The position numbers were made by a program, and so were the translations under genes. Positions 33,720-45,179 of a stretch of DNA of 64,000 bases are shown here, piece by piece (position 1 is the stretch's first letter; every line of letters begins with the position of its first letter). Source of the stretch: Lutjanus erythropterus (Eukaryota; Chordata; Actinopteri; Lutjaniformes; Lutjanidae); assembly GCA_020091685.1 (NCBI GenBank), contig CM034604.1, positions 6,623,820 to 6,687,819 on the forward strand, read 5' to 3'. Below the pieces are notes generated by a model. The model was given only the letters and a program-made list of their open reading frames with translations. It had not been told where the DNA came from and searched no databases.

Positions 33720-34852
33720 GTTAGCGCTTTATATTAAAGTGTGTGTTATAAGCATTAGTTAATAGGTAATAAGTCAACAACTACTAACTTTAGACAGACC
33801 AACAGCTGCATAGACCACCTGATAGCTATACAGAAGAACGGCCTACTTTAGCTACACAGACCACCACTGATCTTGTCTCTACATCTATTTTAAAGAAACA
33901 TTTACAGGGAAGACCAACTGCTAACAATAGCTACACAGACCAACCATTAACGTTACCTTCACAGAACTACCACTATAAGCTATACAGACCAACCGCTAAT
34001 GTTAGCTATACAGACCAACTGATAGCTGCACAGAACAGCTGCTCACTTTAGCTACACACACCACCACAAATCTTGTCTCAACACCTATTTTAAAGAAATA
34101 TTTACAGGTAAGACCACCTGCTAACATTATCTACAGAGACCAAATGGTAACTTTAGCATTACAGAACAACTGCTAACTTAAGCTACACAGACCAAATGCT
34201 AACTTTAGCTATACAGACAAACCGTTAATGTTAGCTACACAGACCAACTGATAGCTGCACAGAACAGCTGCTTACTTTAGCTACACACACCACCACAGAT
34301 CTTGTCTCAACACCTAATTTAAAGAAACACTTACAGGTAAGACCAACTGCTAACGTTAGCTACACAAACCAAATGGTAATATTAGCTATACAGAACAACT
34401 GCTAACATTAGCTACACAGACCAGCCACTAATGTTCCCTACACAGACCTACCGCTATAGCTTCACAGACCAAGTCCTAACTTTAGATACACAGATCAAAT
34501 GCTAACTTTAGCCATACAGACCAACCGCTAATGCTAGCTACACAGACCAATTGCCAACTTAAGCTATACAGACGACCACAGATCTTGTCTCAACGTTTAT
34601 TTTAGAAAACCATTTGCAGGTAAGACCAACTGTTAACATTAGCTACACAACATTAGAGGTAATCCAAAAGTAATAGAAAGTAATCAAGTTACATATTGTG
34701 TTACTTGGTGTAGGTTACAGACTGCATTTTTTTATTAGTAACTGTAAAGGAATAGATTTTTAAAGTAACCCCTCCAACATGCTTATAAGGGCCTTATTAC
34801 CTATTAAATAACACTTATTACAAGGACCGTAATATAAAGTGTTTCTGCTAAC
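33720..34852. mobile_element. Inverted-repeat-bounded element with a tandem core (S2)
   Basis: Left arm 33,720-33,774 contains gttagcgctttatatta and ttagttaataggtaataag. The inverse of 34,787-34,852 reads gttagcagaaacactttata then gttatttaataggtaataag, so about 50-60 base arms agree well. I recall ctttatatta / taataggtaataag as a teleost DNA element end. The core is the repeat at 33,783-34,650. At 34,665-34,772 there is a piece of another repeat (aagtaatcaagttac ... tttttaaagtaacccctcc). Confidence 0.65.
33783..34650 (+). repeat. Minisatellite with higher-order units
   Basis: The short unit is agctacacagaccaactgct then aacgtt (about 27-30 bases, many variants). Interspersed is a longer block, ccaccacagatcttgtctca then tattttaaagaaacatttac and aggtaagaccaactgc, starting at about 33,861, 34,061, 34,290 and 34,572 (spacings 200, 229, 282). 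This is a nested, higher-order tandem structure. Confidence 0.85.
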
Positions 34853-34959
34853 TGTTCTGTGCAGTGATGTGAGCCTGTGGTTATGTTTTTATTGTGACAA
34901 GCAGACAGCTCCCTGGCATGGGAGAAGTATACCGCATAGACAAATTGATAGATGCATGA

Positions 34960-35480
34960 TACAAGAGCTAAATGATCTTCGCCTGGGGCATGTCAGAGCG
35001 TAAGGCAATTTTATGGTTATCGATTTTGGCCTCGGCCATATGCACCGCCTCTAATATTGTCTGCAACCTCTCCCACAGGTCAAGCTGGGGTCAATCTGAG
35101 GTTTCTTGTGGCGACAAACGCCCTCCCCAGAGGCTCCCGTCCGACAGCGCTTCCCAGATGGTGCAGTTCATTAAAAAGAGGAGAGCCAATTTAGGTGAAT
35201 TTAGGAGGATTAAGGGAATATATCAACTCCACCACTGGCTGTATAGGAATATGCAGTATCGCCAAGCTTCCTCCCACACTCTTATTCAGAGATCAAAGAG
35301 AAAGCAGGCAGAGCTGAGATTCCCTTTGTGGACACGAGGAGAAGGAGAGATGTTCTAATTTAACAGGCTGCAGCGATGAGATAGACACCAGCCTCCTTTG
35401 GCAGTTCATCAAAACAAAAATCACAATCTGCTGCATCACCACTTCCTAAGGTCATCCAAGCGCAGAACACAGACCTGAGA
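34960..35480. promoter_or_regulatory. Candidate single-copy island with a 128-codon open frame
   Basis: No repeat is recognised. A + frame of 128 codons (34,972-35,358) has no recognisable domain, and composition is balanced with scattered CpGs. It could be conserved non-coding DNA such as an enhancer. Coding is less likely because there is no typical start context and nothing similar nearby. Confidence 0.2.
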
Positions 35481-35574
35481 CTGATTTGCCTTTTTTATTT
35501 GTGGGTGAGTGTATGTGGGTTTAAATACTGTATAAATGCAGAAAGATGAAGTCATTCTTAAACTATACTATGCT

Positions 35575-36085
35575 AAGCTCTTGAAGGTACAAATACTCTT
35601 GGTTCCTAAACAGAGTTTTTTTGTATCTGTACTTTACTTGAGTATTTATTTTTCAGACACCTTTTCACTGTTGTCCCCGACATTTTAACACAAGAATTTG
35701 TACTTTTTAATGGTTCAAACAGGTCCATTTGAGCAGAATTGCAGCAGAAGGAAACACTATTGGCATTACGGAAGTGACATAAAAGATGTTACATGATGAA
35801 AACAACTTGAAAAACGATGTAGCAATGCCTAACAAGACAAAAACAGCATAAAAGACATGAAACTAAAACAACGTAAAAGACATAAAAATTCGTAACAAGT
35901 CAAAAGCAATGAAAATGATGTCTCCTTCTGAAGGAGACTTTTTACTTTTATACTTTGAATACATTTCAGAGCCTGTACTTTTTCACTTTTACTGCAGTAA
36001 AGAAGTTGAATCAGTACTTTTACTTTTACCAGTCTTTTATTAAAAACGATCTGTACTTCTACTTGAGTAAAGAGTGTGTGCCACC
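35575..36085. repeat. Dispersed repeat with (t)acttgagta ends
   Basis: 35,618-35,655 (tatctgtactttacttgagt) and 35,990-36,072 (gtacttttacttttaccag, ctgtacttctacttgagtaa) are words of a common teleost repeat. Interior stretches of aaaaacagcataaaagacat words are locally repetitive (35,785-35,920). Confidence 0.5.
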
Positions 36086-36845
36086 AGCAGATTAACCGTG
36101 TCTCAAAAACTTTTGAAAAAAACTTTGACCTCAGATTTGGTACCCTCATGTCCCCTGCAGGATGAATTATAATAGGGAATGGAAATGTGATGTCAGCAAT
36201 TTGGCCATTTTTGGAGGAGTTAGTTGGAGTTTAACTGAGTTAGGGAGTTAGTTGAACATTTTGAGACCACCTAGCTAGATGGGGGTTGACAGTGTAGTGG
36301 TCACATTTTTTTTCCCAGGATGGCAAAGTTATGACCCACCCTATTTTGACTCTGGACATGAACAGAAACCTGTTTTTAACATGTGATTAACAGTGGGAAA
36401 CAACCTGTTAATGTGATCAATGCTGTGAAAGGGCTGAAGTTTGTTTATGAGATGCACGTACTCTCTGTGACTGTATGACCAGTAAACAACTGTTGCAGCA
36501 ACCGTAGTAACTTTGTGTTAGCAGTAATACAGGGCAAGCTAGCTAGGTTAGCCGGTTAGTTTATCACTTGACCAGTCTAATTTCAGGGTAGGGTAATTAC
36601 TGAAACAAGTCTTTACCGACATTACAGTGATCAGGTTACTTCTGCACCACAAAGGTGACAGATGAGTGGAAAGACAAGGAAGTGGAAACAAACATGCACT
36701 GTCAAAATAAGATTTCAAAATAAAAGTATCTGGACAAAAACATCTAAACAGAAAGAATTAAAAATTTCACTAGGTCACAGTTGACTTGGAAACTAATTAA
36801 ATTCCCATCAATAACACCTGTATTTATCCATTGTATTTACCCGAT
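36086..36845. other. Unassigned sequence
   Basis: 36,125-36,190 (acctcagatttggtacc) resembles a fish repeat. Otherwise nothing is recognised. Confidence 0.4.
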
Positions 36846-37020
36846 ATGTTAGCATGCTACATGCTAAACTATGATGGTGACCATGATTAACATACAGTTG
36901 TACATGCTAAACAGCAGCATGTTACCATTGTCATTGTGAGCATGATGCCATGCTGATGTTAACATTTGGCTAACGGCATCACCAATGCAGGAGTAGCCGC
37001 ATTCTTGCTAGCTAAGGTAC
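36846..37020 (+). repeat. Dispersed repeat family J, copy 3
   Basis: The words gatggtgaccatgattaaca, catgctaaacagcagcatg, ccattgtcattgtgagcatg and gctgatgttaacatttggct match the family at 5,867 and 8,196. Confidence 0.55.
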
Positions 37021-38511
37021 GCATACAGTAGAATGAAAGCCACAGTGAAGGTTTCCTCCTGTAGTCTACATCCAATATTTTATCATTTCTGTTCTACTAA
37101 CATAGAGAAGACTAGTTAGAGAAATATCTGACAAGAAACCAAAAGAAAATGTTAATAAAAAGACAACAAATGCTATTTGTAAGAATCATTCCATAGAGTA
37201 CTGTAAAAATTATAAAAGTAAAAGTGTTTATAACGATATGAAATTAGGTGGGAGACTGGCAGTAAACATGTTAGCACATTAGCTCACTAGCACCTACACT
37301 AGCTCGCTGCCACATGACCCTCTTCTCTGAGGTTTTATCAGTCCGTCAAGAGTCAATCCTGCTTCTCTGTAGCTGCTGCTGTAGCTGTAGACTCTGTTGT
37401 AACCAGAATATTCATTCATTTTATTGGTAAGGCTTTTTATCTGTGAATTTTAACAAGCTGGCCAAAAGATTTCATTTGAGTATATACCCAACAGTTGTGT
37501 GTATTAGTGTGTCAGTCACTTTGAAGTTAAAATTTCGAGCAAACTCAGTCTAAATCAGTCCAATACTTAGTGCAATTGAAATATTGCAGTAGGATTCCAT
37601 TATTTTGTGGTGAAGGACATCAGTAATGAACATGACAAAAGCAAATTGGCACTAAGCCTTTCATGATTCATCTCCGCACTTCTTTTAACAAACACTTCTC
37701 TCAACTCCTGCATTAAAATGCTTAAATTCAAGCAAAGCAAAGACAAGATTGATGTTTCCCTCCAAGATATTTTTTTTCTACAGTAAGTCTTGACTCATTC
37801 CTTCACGCTGCCTCTGTCTTCTCTTTTGTTGTGGCTCCCCTGCTGCGCTGATTGTCTCTGGCGTATAGCTGACTGTATACTTTGGAGATTAATGTTTTAC
37901 GAGGAAAGGAGAGGATGACACAGTGACTAAAAAAAGGCTCACTGCCATCCATTCCTGTCATCCCGGCACATCATCCATAATAAAGTGCGGTTAGCATGTG
38001 TGAAATGGCTTACTGGAGACGAGAGGAGAATGACTGAGGCTGTTCTAAGAGAGCAGGCACATCCATACTCTGTGTGTGTTACGTTACAAGTGACCAGATT
38101 GGATTTGTGTGTTTGGACAGTATATTCATCAGCTGTCATTCTGATGTTCGTCACAGTAATGATGCGGGCAATTGACTGCCGGAGTGGTTTGCAATCTGTG
38201 AAACCACAAACTGCCAGTGGACCTGATAGAGCACAGACATTTGTTGCTAGTTAAAATCCCAGTGTGTAAGATTTCCAGCGTTGTTGGCAGACTATGGCAG
38301 AAATGGAGTCACCTTAAAATAATAATTGATCCTTCCTAAGTCCCTCCCCTTTTTGCTCTTTCCTCCAATAACAGTTGAACAAGCTAGGGACCAGGCAGAA
38401 CCTTGGTCAGCTTTCTCCGTTCCAGTTTCCTGTACTTAGATATGCTAAAAGAAAAGAGAACCAGCGAGGTAAGATTTGAAGTAGTTGGCTAGCTAGTTAG
38501 GTAGTGTTTTT
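37021..38511. other. Unassigned; possible single-copy part 37,780-38,250
   Basis: No repeat is recognised in 37,780-38,250. A stretch with a RUNX-type AACCACA (about 38,201) lies in it. 38,252-38,275 (cccagtgtgtaagattt) resembles the end of MITE family H. Confidence 0.3.
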
Positions 38512-39026
38512 CAGGGCTTTCCCCAGCAAGCCTGGCTGCCTTCTGGGCCTAAGTGGACCTCCCACTGGGTCTAAGCATCAGGGAATTTTAGTTTTGGGGG
38601 ATACATTTTTAAGAAACAATAGTTATAGTGGGGCAGCTCAGCTGGAAACATAGTTATAATGTTAGAAAGCTCACTAATGAATCTGTTTGTAAAACATGAA
38701 TACACTATAGAGACCCTCCCCTTCTGGTGTCTCCTACGCGGCCTGATTTCAGAAAAAAATATATATATTGTCGGCAAAAACAAAAAAACACAAAAGTGCA
38801 CTTTTACCACCAACTTGATGTAAGGCCCTATGGAATCTGTTATGGCTTTTCTTAACTAGGGAATTGCTGTCATGATTATTTTATCACATTAACTATAGAG
38901 TCCTGTCTTAATTCTTCCTCAGTCTGTTCCTGGCCCATGCCAGTCCCCCATCAAAACACTTGGCTGCCAGCGCCCATTAAAAGATACTTGCCACCAGGCC
39001 TAACAACTTGGCTGGGGGAGACCCTG
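38512..39026. mobile_element. hAT-type MITE, about 515 bases
   Basis: Left end cagggctttccccagcaagc. The inverse of the right end is cagggtctcccccagccaag. Flanks are family C-type gctagttag...tgttttt and cttttctagcattagct, and the two flanks join to resemble 42,975-43,030, showing the MITE inserted into an existing repeat. The 8-base flanks gtgttttt and acttttct could be a decayed target duplication. The 80-codon frame inside is not a gene. Confidence 0.65.
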
Positions 39027-39414
39027 ACTTTTCTAGCATTAGCTATCATATGTAAAAGTCTAGCTAATGATTAATGTTGATTAGCTAGTGTTTTGCTAAC
39101 GTTAGCTATCGGATGTAACTAGTTAGTCAACGATTGATGTATATTGGGCTTGTTAGTTAGCTAGTATTTTCAACATTAAAATGTGACTTTATAACATCAT
39201 TTCAAGTATCAAGTAATAAATTACTTTATACTTATATTTATTCATAGATTAATGGGTGAATGTGTAAACACATTTATTAATGCCTTTTTAACTGTGAAAT
39301 TGGTTATTAATTAATTAAATGCTTATCTGTGGTCCTCCATGCAGACTGAGTATGAATAATAAGAAGTAATAAATATACCTCCTAAAAGATTAACTTACTT
39401 TAAGAGGTCCCATG
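39027..39414. repeat. Family C upstream block (gctaacgttagc-rich), AT-rich
   Basis: 39,077-39,120 (gattagctagtgttttgcta with acgttagctatcggatgtaa) repeats the block interrupted by the hAT-type MITE. 39,180-39,400 is AT-rich. Confidence 0.45.
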
Positions 39415-39550
39415 GTGACATCTTCAACATTTGTTTTTCTTTTAAGTATAGACAAGCCTAGCACATTGCATATCTAAGGACAGGGAAAAGGAAAGGAGAA
39501 AGTTGATCAAAGTTCCAAAAAGGGGCGGGGCTCAATTTTTGTGTTTTTGT
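39415..39550 (+). repeat. Dispersed repeat family C, copy 2
   Basis: tttgtttttcttttaagtat, agacaagcctagcacattgc, and aaaaaggggcggggctca match the copy at 43,080 and 15,293. Confidence 0.6.
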
Positions 39551-40934
39551 TACCTTAGAATGATGAATTATATTTACTGAGCGTGCGGATCCTTTTCCAT
39601 TACCACCGTGTTGCAGCACCATGTTTCTACAGTAGCCTGGAATGGACAAACCAAACACTGGCTCTAGATCAAGTTTGGACCATCCATGACATCACCCATT
39701 GGTTTGTGGACTACTGTTTTGAGGCTTTGACTTTGGTATCATGTTAGTTTCCATCTTGTTTTTTTGCAACCATAACATGCATAGCACCAATGAGAGTGAA
39801 GGTGGTGGGTGATGTACTTAGAGTTCGGTGGTGCTTGGTTTTGGCTCATCCATTCAGCAGGAAATAATGGCCTGCCTGGCTACGAAGCTTCACAAATTAC
39901 AACTAGACAGCGCACTAAAATACGCAGTGTAGTATATTGACCGATATTTGATCAACACAAAGTTTGACAGTTTGATCTGAGTTTTGGGAGGCTCTATAGG
40001 AGACCAGACGGGGCAAAAAAAAATGGGTAGGGATGGTAGCGACATGTCCCTACCAATATCCAGGGACTAGCCACAGTGTAGCAAAAATTTCAATCAAATA
40101 AATTAAACCACTGTTGTCTGTCAGTGCCTTGTCAATGTTGAGATTCAGTACTGAAAATCAAATATATGAATCTAGTGAGTAGAAACAAATGAAGCAAGTT
40201 CTTCAGACCATCAGGGGAAATCTATTATAGTCTAATTTATTCCCACGCATGCTGTAATGTCAGTTAGCACTCCTCTGGCAGCAGCACTGCATCCCCCCTT
40301 GCACCATGCACCCGGCAGGAGAGAGCTTTCACTTTGCTTATGTCACTGTTGCTCTGAAACCTGGCGACAATAGAAAAGAGAAGAACAGGGTAGGGGGTAG
40401 ATAACATACTGCAGCTGCAACAGACATTGTACTGACTGTTTACTTTGTTTTTTCATCATCTGATATTTGTGTTTCTGGTTCTTTAGTAAGGATAGCATTA
40501 GCAGTTTGAGTAGGCTTAGTGAACCCATACAGCAGGTCTGACATTGGTAGCTAGCCGACCATGCGCTGTTCACTGTTTTCACTAAAAAGTGCAAAAGGAT
40601 CAGGATGCTTGTGGAACTGTAACGTTGTGTTGGCAAAGGCTTGGAGTATGGGGATATGGTAGCCACATGGCATATTTGTTGGCCACAGAGTCACTTTTTG
40701 TGACCATAGCCCAGAGACCCATTGTTAATGTTAAAACCATGTAGGGTTATTTTTCCATAAGCTTACATAAAATCGGACTTCTTTTTGCATCAAGTTGAGT
40801 GGCTCCTGCTGGCCTATTAGAGAGAATTAATGTTTAAGACACTTCTGCATTGGCTTTGCTTTTCAGACCCCAGAGCTCTGTCCACTATTTAATACTGTAT
40901 ATAGTCTATACTCTAAATACATCTAGATAAGTGT
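39551..40934. other. Mostly unassigned, with a family F piece
   Basis: 39,685-39,725 (gacatcacccattggtttgt) is probably the far end of repeat family F. 39,750-40,900 has no recognised element. A 107-codon minus frame at 40,343-40,666 has no domain resemblance. Confidence 0.4.
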
Positions 40935-41038
40935 CTTGGTCATTGTAAGTTCTCCTACACACTTGGAAGGGGAGGATGAAGTATTTGCAATCTGCAATTT
41001 TACCACTAAGTGCCACTAAATCCTACATACTGGTCCTC
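40935..41038 (-). mobile_element. MITE family H, inverted half copy
   Basis: The inverse reads accagtatgtaggatttagt and later tgtgtaggagaac. It is the left half of the element seen complete at 41,119-41,485. The remainder is missing. Confidence 0.75.
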
Positions 41039-41118
41039 CAATTTGCACTCCAGCAATTCATTTGCATCCTTTGAAGTAGTATTGTTTGTGTTTACTATTT
41101 CTGTTTCTATTCATTTTT

Positions 41119-41485
41119 TTAAAGGACCAGTGTGTGAATTTAGTGCCATTTTTCTGTGAGCTTGCAGACTGCAAATAGCTCATTTCACTCTCCCATTTTC
41201 AAGCGTGTAGGAGAACCTGCAGTGGCCACAAAACTTGTTTTGTAAATGCAAAAGGTCCGCTCTAGAGCCAGTGTGTGATTTGTCACCCTTGGCTACTGTC
41301 AAAATATGGTGGTTCAACATGGAAGAGGACCCACACCCTCTGATAAAGGGCGCATTCTACGGTAATAAAAACACGTCAATCTTCATTTTCAGGTGATTAT
41401 ACACTAATGAAACTTACTACTTATGAATATTATTTTCCATTTCTGCCTTATTCTGACAATAAATCTGACACACTGGACATTTAAA
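41119..41485 (+). mobile_element. MITE family H, complete copy
   Basis: Left end aaaggaccagtgtgtgaattt and inverse of right end tttaaatgtccagtgtgtcag. Interior includes caagcgtgtaggagaacc, ccgctctagagccagtgtg, gtggttcaacatgg and ttcaggtgattatacactaa. I recognise it as a widespread teleost MITE. Its TIR is about 20 bases. Confidence 0.8.
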
Positions 41486-42404
41486 ATGTAGCAAAAACAT
41501 TCAGTAATGTTTATACTTTTGTACTTTTGTTTCTCCTAGCGCTGACCTACATGAACCTCAAAGCTAACGGACCACTCACAGGCCATTTTGTTCCTATGTA
41601 CTCCACCTTGTTATGACTTCATCATTGTCAAACAGTTCATTTTAAGGGTTATTCTACAAGATCCCTGCTTGGAGAACCTGTAATCACTGCCATTACCCTG
41701 ACAGCCATTAAACAGCCTAAAAGCAATAATAATTAAAGGAGACCCACCAGGTTGAAGGCAGTTAAACGGCTCAGCGTGTTCAGGAAAAGGTTGTGAATAA
41801 ATTTAGCAAAACCAGGCTGATGAGTATCACGGCTGGTTTTGTAACATTTACGTACACAACACATTTTTACATGCATTCTGCACTCTGAATGGAAATTTTT
41901 GAGATACACAAAACCCTTCATGTAGCGAATACATCTGCGTGCACACGTCACATCTGGCCACATCTGAGACAATCTTACAGTACATGTACTGTCAAGGAGG
42001 GTTCAGTGGTGCATTTCTATGTGTCACGCAACACTGGAGCAGAGGTGGTCCCACGACACCTGATGTCACACAACCTGTGTTTAGCCTGTCAGAGAGTCTG
42101 CTTCCGTCCCTGTGGACTCCTCTTTCCATTTCAGTTTCATATTAAACATGCAACCGCACATGCAGATCAGTAACATCCTTCTGTTGTTCCCTGTTGGGAA
42201 CTTTCACCACTGTCTTTACATTATCTGTTCCTCATTCTCCATAAGGCTGCATGGACTTGTTTTTTTATTAGAAATTTATTATATTTTCTTTTTTGCTTAC
42301 TTTAATGAACAACATGCCATGCTCATTTAATCAAGTGAATCAAGAAGTGCAGAGTGTTAAATGATATATTAGTATGAACACAGCATTTAACAATGTACTA
42401 CTTA
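41486..42404. other. Unassigned sequence
   Basis: 41,750-42,100 has moderate CpG and may be single-copy. Overlapping frames on both strands have no domain resemblance. Confidence 0.35.
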
Positions 42405-42735
42405 TCCAAGGTACACTTTATATACCCTTTATAAATAGCATTTATAAGCAGTATGTAATGCATTTAATAAGTGGTTTATAGCATGCTATAATGTAGTTGT
42501 ATGCAGCTATGAGGACATATTAAATGTTCATAGTGTATGTTCATCAGTTATAACTTCTCCTTTGAATACATGTTTTATTTTATTACAACTGGATTTTATT
42601 ATAACGCCATTAATTATCTGTTTATACAGCAGCTTCCACGTTGGAATTACCACAGGTGGAGTATAGTTGTTAATAAATACATTAATAAGCAATTAAAACA
42701 GCTTATAATTACATTATAGTGTGTTATAAGATATT
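42405..42735. repeat. Dispersed repeat rich in tataa/ttataagc words
   Basis: gtacactttatatacccttt, aaatagcatttataagcag, tatagcatgctataatgtag and, on the right, ttacattatagtgtgttata with inverse-related words. The type resembles the ends of S2 (ctttatatta) but the core is not a tandem array. The 60-72 codon frames here are repeat-derived. Confidence 0.5.
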
Positions 42736-43079
42736 TTTCTGCTTATGAAAGTTACATTTTTATTGTATTGCTTAAGAGAATGAAAATATGTTTCTTTAAG
42801 CAGGGCAATTTATAACTGAATTATAATGGTCTTTAGGCAGTTTTATGAGTTTTAGGAAGTCCATGTTTTTAGACATGATTTGGTTTGGTTTATGCAAGAG
42901 AACAACAATACAATACATATTAGGAAATCACAGCACAGTAGGGTGGAACAGTGTTTGTGAAAAAAATGGTGCAGATTAGTGAGCTAGTTAGCAAGAGTTT
43001 TGCAAACACTATCTATCAGATGTAACTAGCTAGCTAGCTAGCTGCTTTTTTGCTCACATTAGCTAACTATTCATCACTT
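42736..43079. other. Family C upstream block and unassigned
   Basis: 42,975-43,075 carries gtgagctagttagcaag, tagctagctagctagctgc and gctaactattcatc, as before the other family C copies. Confidence 0.45.
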
Positions 43080-43215
43080 TTACAGCAACCCTCTTCAAAA
43101 TGTGTTTTTCTTTTCAAAATAGATGAGCCTAGCACATAGCATGTCAAGGAAACAGGAAAGAAGAACGCTGATCAAGGTCCCAAAAAGGACAACTTTTGGG
43201 AAAGGTCAGTGGTTC
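43080..43215 (+). repeat. Dispersed repeat family C, copy 3
   Basis: agatgagcctagcacatagc, then aaacaggaaagaagaac and gatcaaggtcccaaaaagg. Confidence 0.6.
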
Positions 43216-43499
43216 ACAATCTTGCGTGTACTTTGCATGTTCCACAACAGGGCATACCAGAGAATTCAGACTGTACAGAACTTCCAGATTCTCCATTGTT
43301 GTCATTGCTGACGTGCCTACTGACCCTATCAGATACTGCAGCAATACTGCCCCTTCCATTCATGTCCATATTGCATCTTACAGGCGTATAGCATTAAGCG
43401 CCACATGCCCCGGCACTGCAGCAGCTCACCAGCTAGCTACCTGTCATCCGAGCGAATGACCACCATTAAGTCACAGACGCTCAATAAACCAAAAACAAC
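43216..43499. other. Unassigned sequence
   Basis: No recognisable gene. A cluster of overlapping short frames on both strands has no domain resemblance. Confidence 0.35.
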
Positions 43500-43890
43500 T
43501 TTCAAAGCATAGCAACTTTCTAAGCCTTAGAAAAATGTTATGGCTAATTAGAGGCAAAGACTTGCCTGTTTACACATCCAGCAGACACAGTGTAATTTTA
43601 GCATTCATTTGGAATCATGTGTCCTGCCACCTGATGAACCTAAGCCCAATATTCACTCTCCTCTTAGCTCTGTTTTGGTCTCCACCAACTCCTGCTAAAT
43701 GCTCCACTATGTTAACAAACTAGTCATTAACTTTGTCAGTCTGTAATTTGGTGCTGAGCCGCCAGCTGCCACTGGAAACAAGATAGGGGCGGTGAGCTGA
43801 AAGAGGCTAAAAATCTCCACAGAGCCGAGGGAAACAGCAGAGCTTGGTGATAATTCTCTGTAGGTTTATCACTTTGAGTTACCCTTTTTA
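43500..43890 (+). repeat. Dispersed repeat family E, copy 4
   Basis: It includes the upstream block (tgcctgtttacacatccagc, agcattcatttggaatcatg), the core ttttggtctccaccaactcc, tgctaaatgctccactatgt and the right end atcactttgag. It is one of the fuller copies. Confidence 0.7.
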
Positions 43891-44375
43891 CTTCAGACAG
43901 TCTTTTAATCCTTTGATAATATAGAAATATGGAATAGTGCTGTCTTAAAAAAGAGACCAAAGTAAATTGAATGAGTATCTATGTGCCACGTTTTCTCTTC
44001 TGTCCTACTTATTTTCTTGTTCTGTTTTGTTGCCGTCTCATATCCTTGGGCAATTATCTGTTACCTGCTCAGAAAAAGAGGGAAGTAGTTTCTCTTTGGA
44101 TGAACACAGATTTATACATTAAAGCAAATTTTATTTTGCTTGAGGCAATCTTCCCTAAAGACTGAAGTGCTTGATAATGAGGTCAAATGAATGAGAGGGA
44201 GGGGAAGAGAGATCTGGTTAACATAACTTTACAGCACATCCTCAAAAAGCAAGAGCTGGCTGATTTTATTCCCCACCCAAGATTAACCTGCATCAGGGAG
44301 CCAAATTATCACTGGGAGTTAGAATCATGTAAAAGTTCACTCACGTAGATTAGACTTAACTTACAAAAATACACC
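43891..44375. other. Unassigned sequence
   Basis: No recognisable gene or element. Confidence 0.4.
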
Positions 44376-44480
44376 CAGTGACCACTTCATCGGATTCACC
44401 TTGCTAGTACCGGGCTGGACCCTCTTTTGCCTTCAGAACTGCCTCAATTCCTCATGGCATAGATTCAACAAGGTTTTCTT
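44376..44480 (+). repeat. Dispersed repeat (ccttgctagtaccgggctgg type)
   Basis: The words cccagtgaccacttcatcg, caccttgctagtaccgggct, and cttcagaactgcctcaattc with tggcatagattcaacaagg belong to a common teleost/vertebrate repeat I recognise. Only one end is present. Confidence 0.65.
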
Positions 44481-44481
44481 C

Positions 44482-44612
44482 ACATTTAAGAAGCTGAAAT
44501 CAGATAATATTGAGGGTTTTTTTCCCCTTTGAAGCAATACTAAAACTGATCAATCAATTATCAAAATCTTGACAACTAATCGATTATTTGATTAATCATT
44601 GCAGCTTTAGCC
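44482..44612 (+). repeat. Dispersed repeat family B, copy 3
   Basis: cacatttaagaagctgaaat, aatcaattatcaaaatcttg, actaatcgattatttgatt and ttgcagctttagcc. Confidence 0.6.
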
Positions 44613-45179
44613 TTAAGTATCCCTCGGCTAGCTATGGAGTAAAATAGAGACTATAATTATAATTCTTTTTTGGCAAAAATGTCTCTTTTGATGATAAAGG
44701 TTGCTGACCCCTCAGCTAGTGTCTTCTCTCTTCTTCTTTTCTAAATATTCAAACATCTCATGACCTTCCACAATTACCGTACAGCCTCTTGAGGGATCCT
44801 GACCTCCATTTTGAGAACCACTGATCTAATTAACCTTCATTAGGCATATAAACAAGATTCATTAGAGCGCCATATACATTTACATAGATGATCAATCAGA
44901 GGATCACAGAAATTAGCTTAAATGTTGCACGAAACACCTTGAAGATCTCAGGTGATGAGGTCAGAAAGACCTAGAAAAACCCATAAAAGATCTTCTGCTG
45001 TAAATTCATGAATGTGAATCTTTATTCCATCACATAAAAAAGTAATTTCACCGCCATCTATAAAACATCCACACACCGGCATCATCTAATAGATCATATG
45101 ACTTCACATCATATTGGAAAACTGATCAGCTGCTTTATTATAAACAGTAAACAAAACTCACACACTGCAATTTGTTTCA
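44613..45179. other. Unassigned sequence
   Basis: No recognisable element. It precedes the CpG-containing stretch. Confidence 0.4.

Noticed and set aside
33783..34650. Considered as a protein-coding tandem repeat gene
   Set aside because: No frame stays open through the units and the unit length is not a multiple of three consistently.
34972..35358. 128-codon open frame
   Set aside because: No recognisable domain and no supporting splice or homologous context. Kept only as a possible non-coding island.
43025..43046. ctagctagctagctag palindromic run as a regulatory site
   Set aside because: Such TAGC runs recur across the window in repeat-derived sequence (15,200; 24,580; 24,705; 60,435), so they are low-information.
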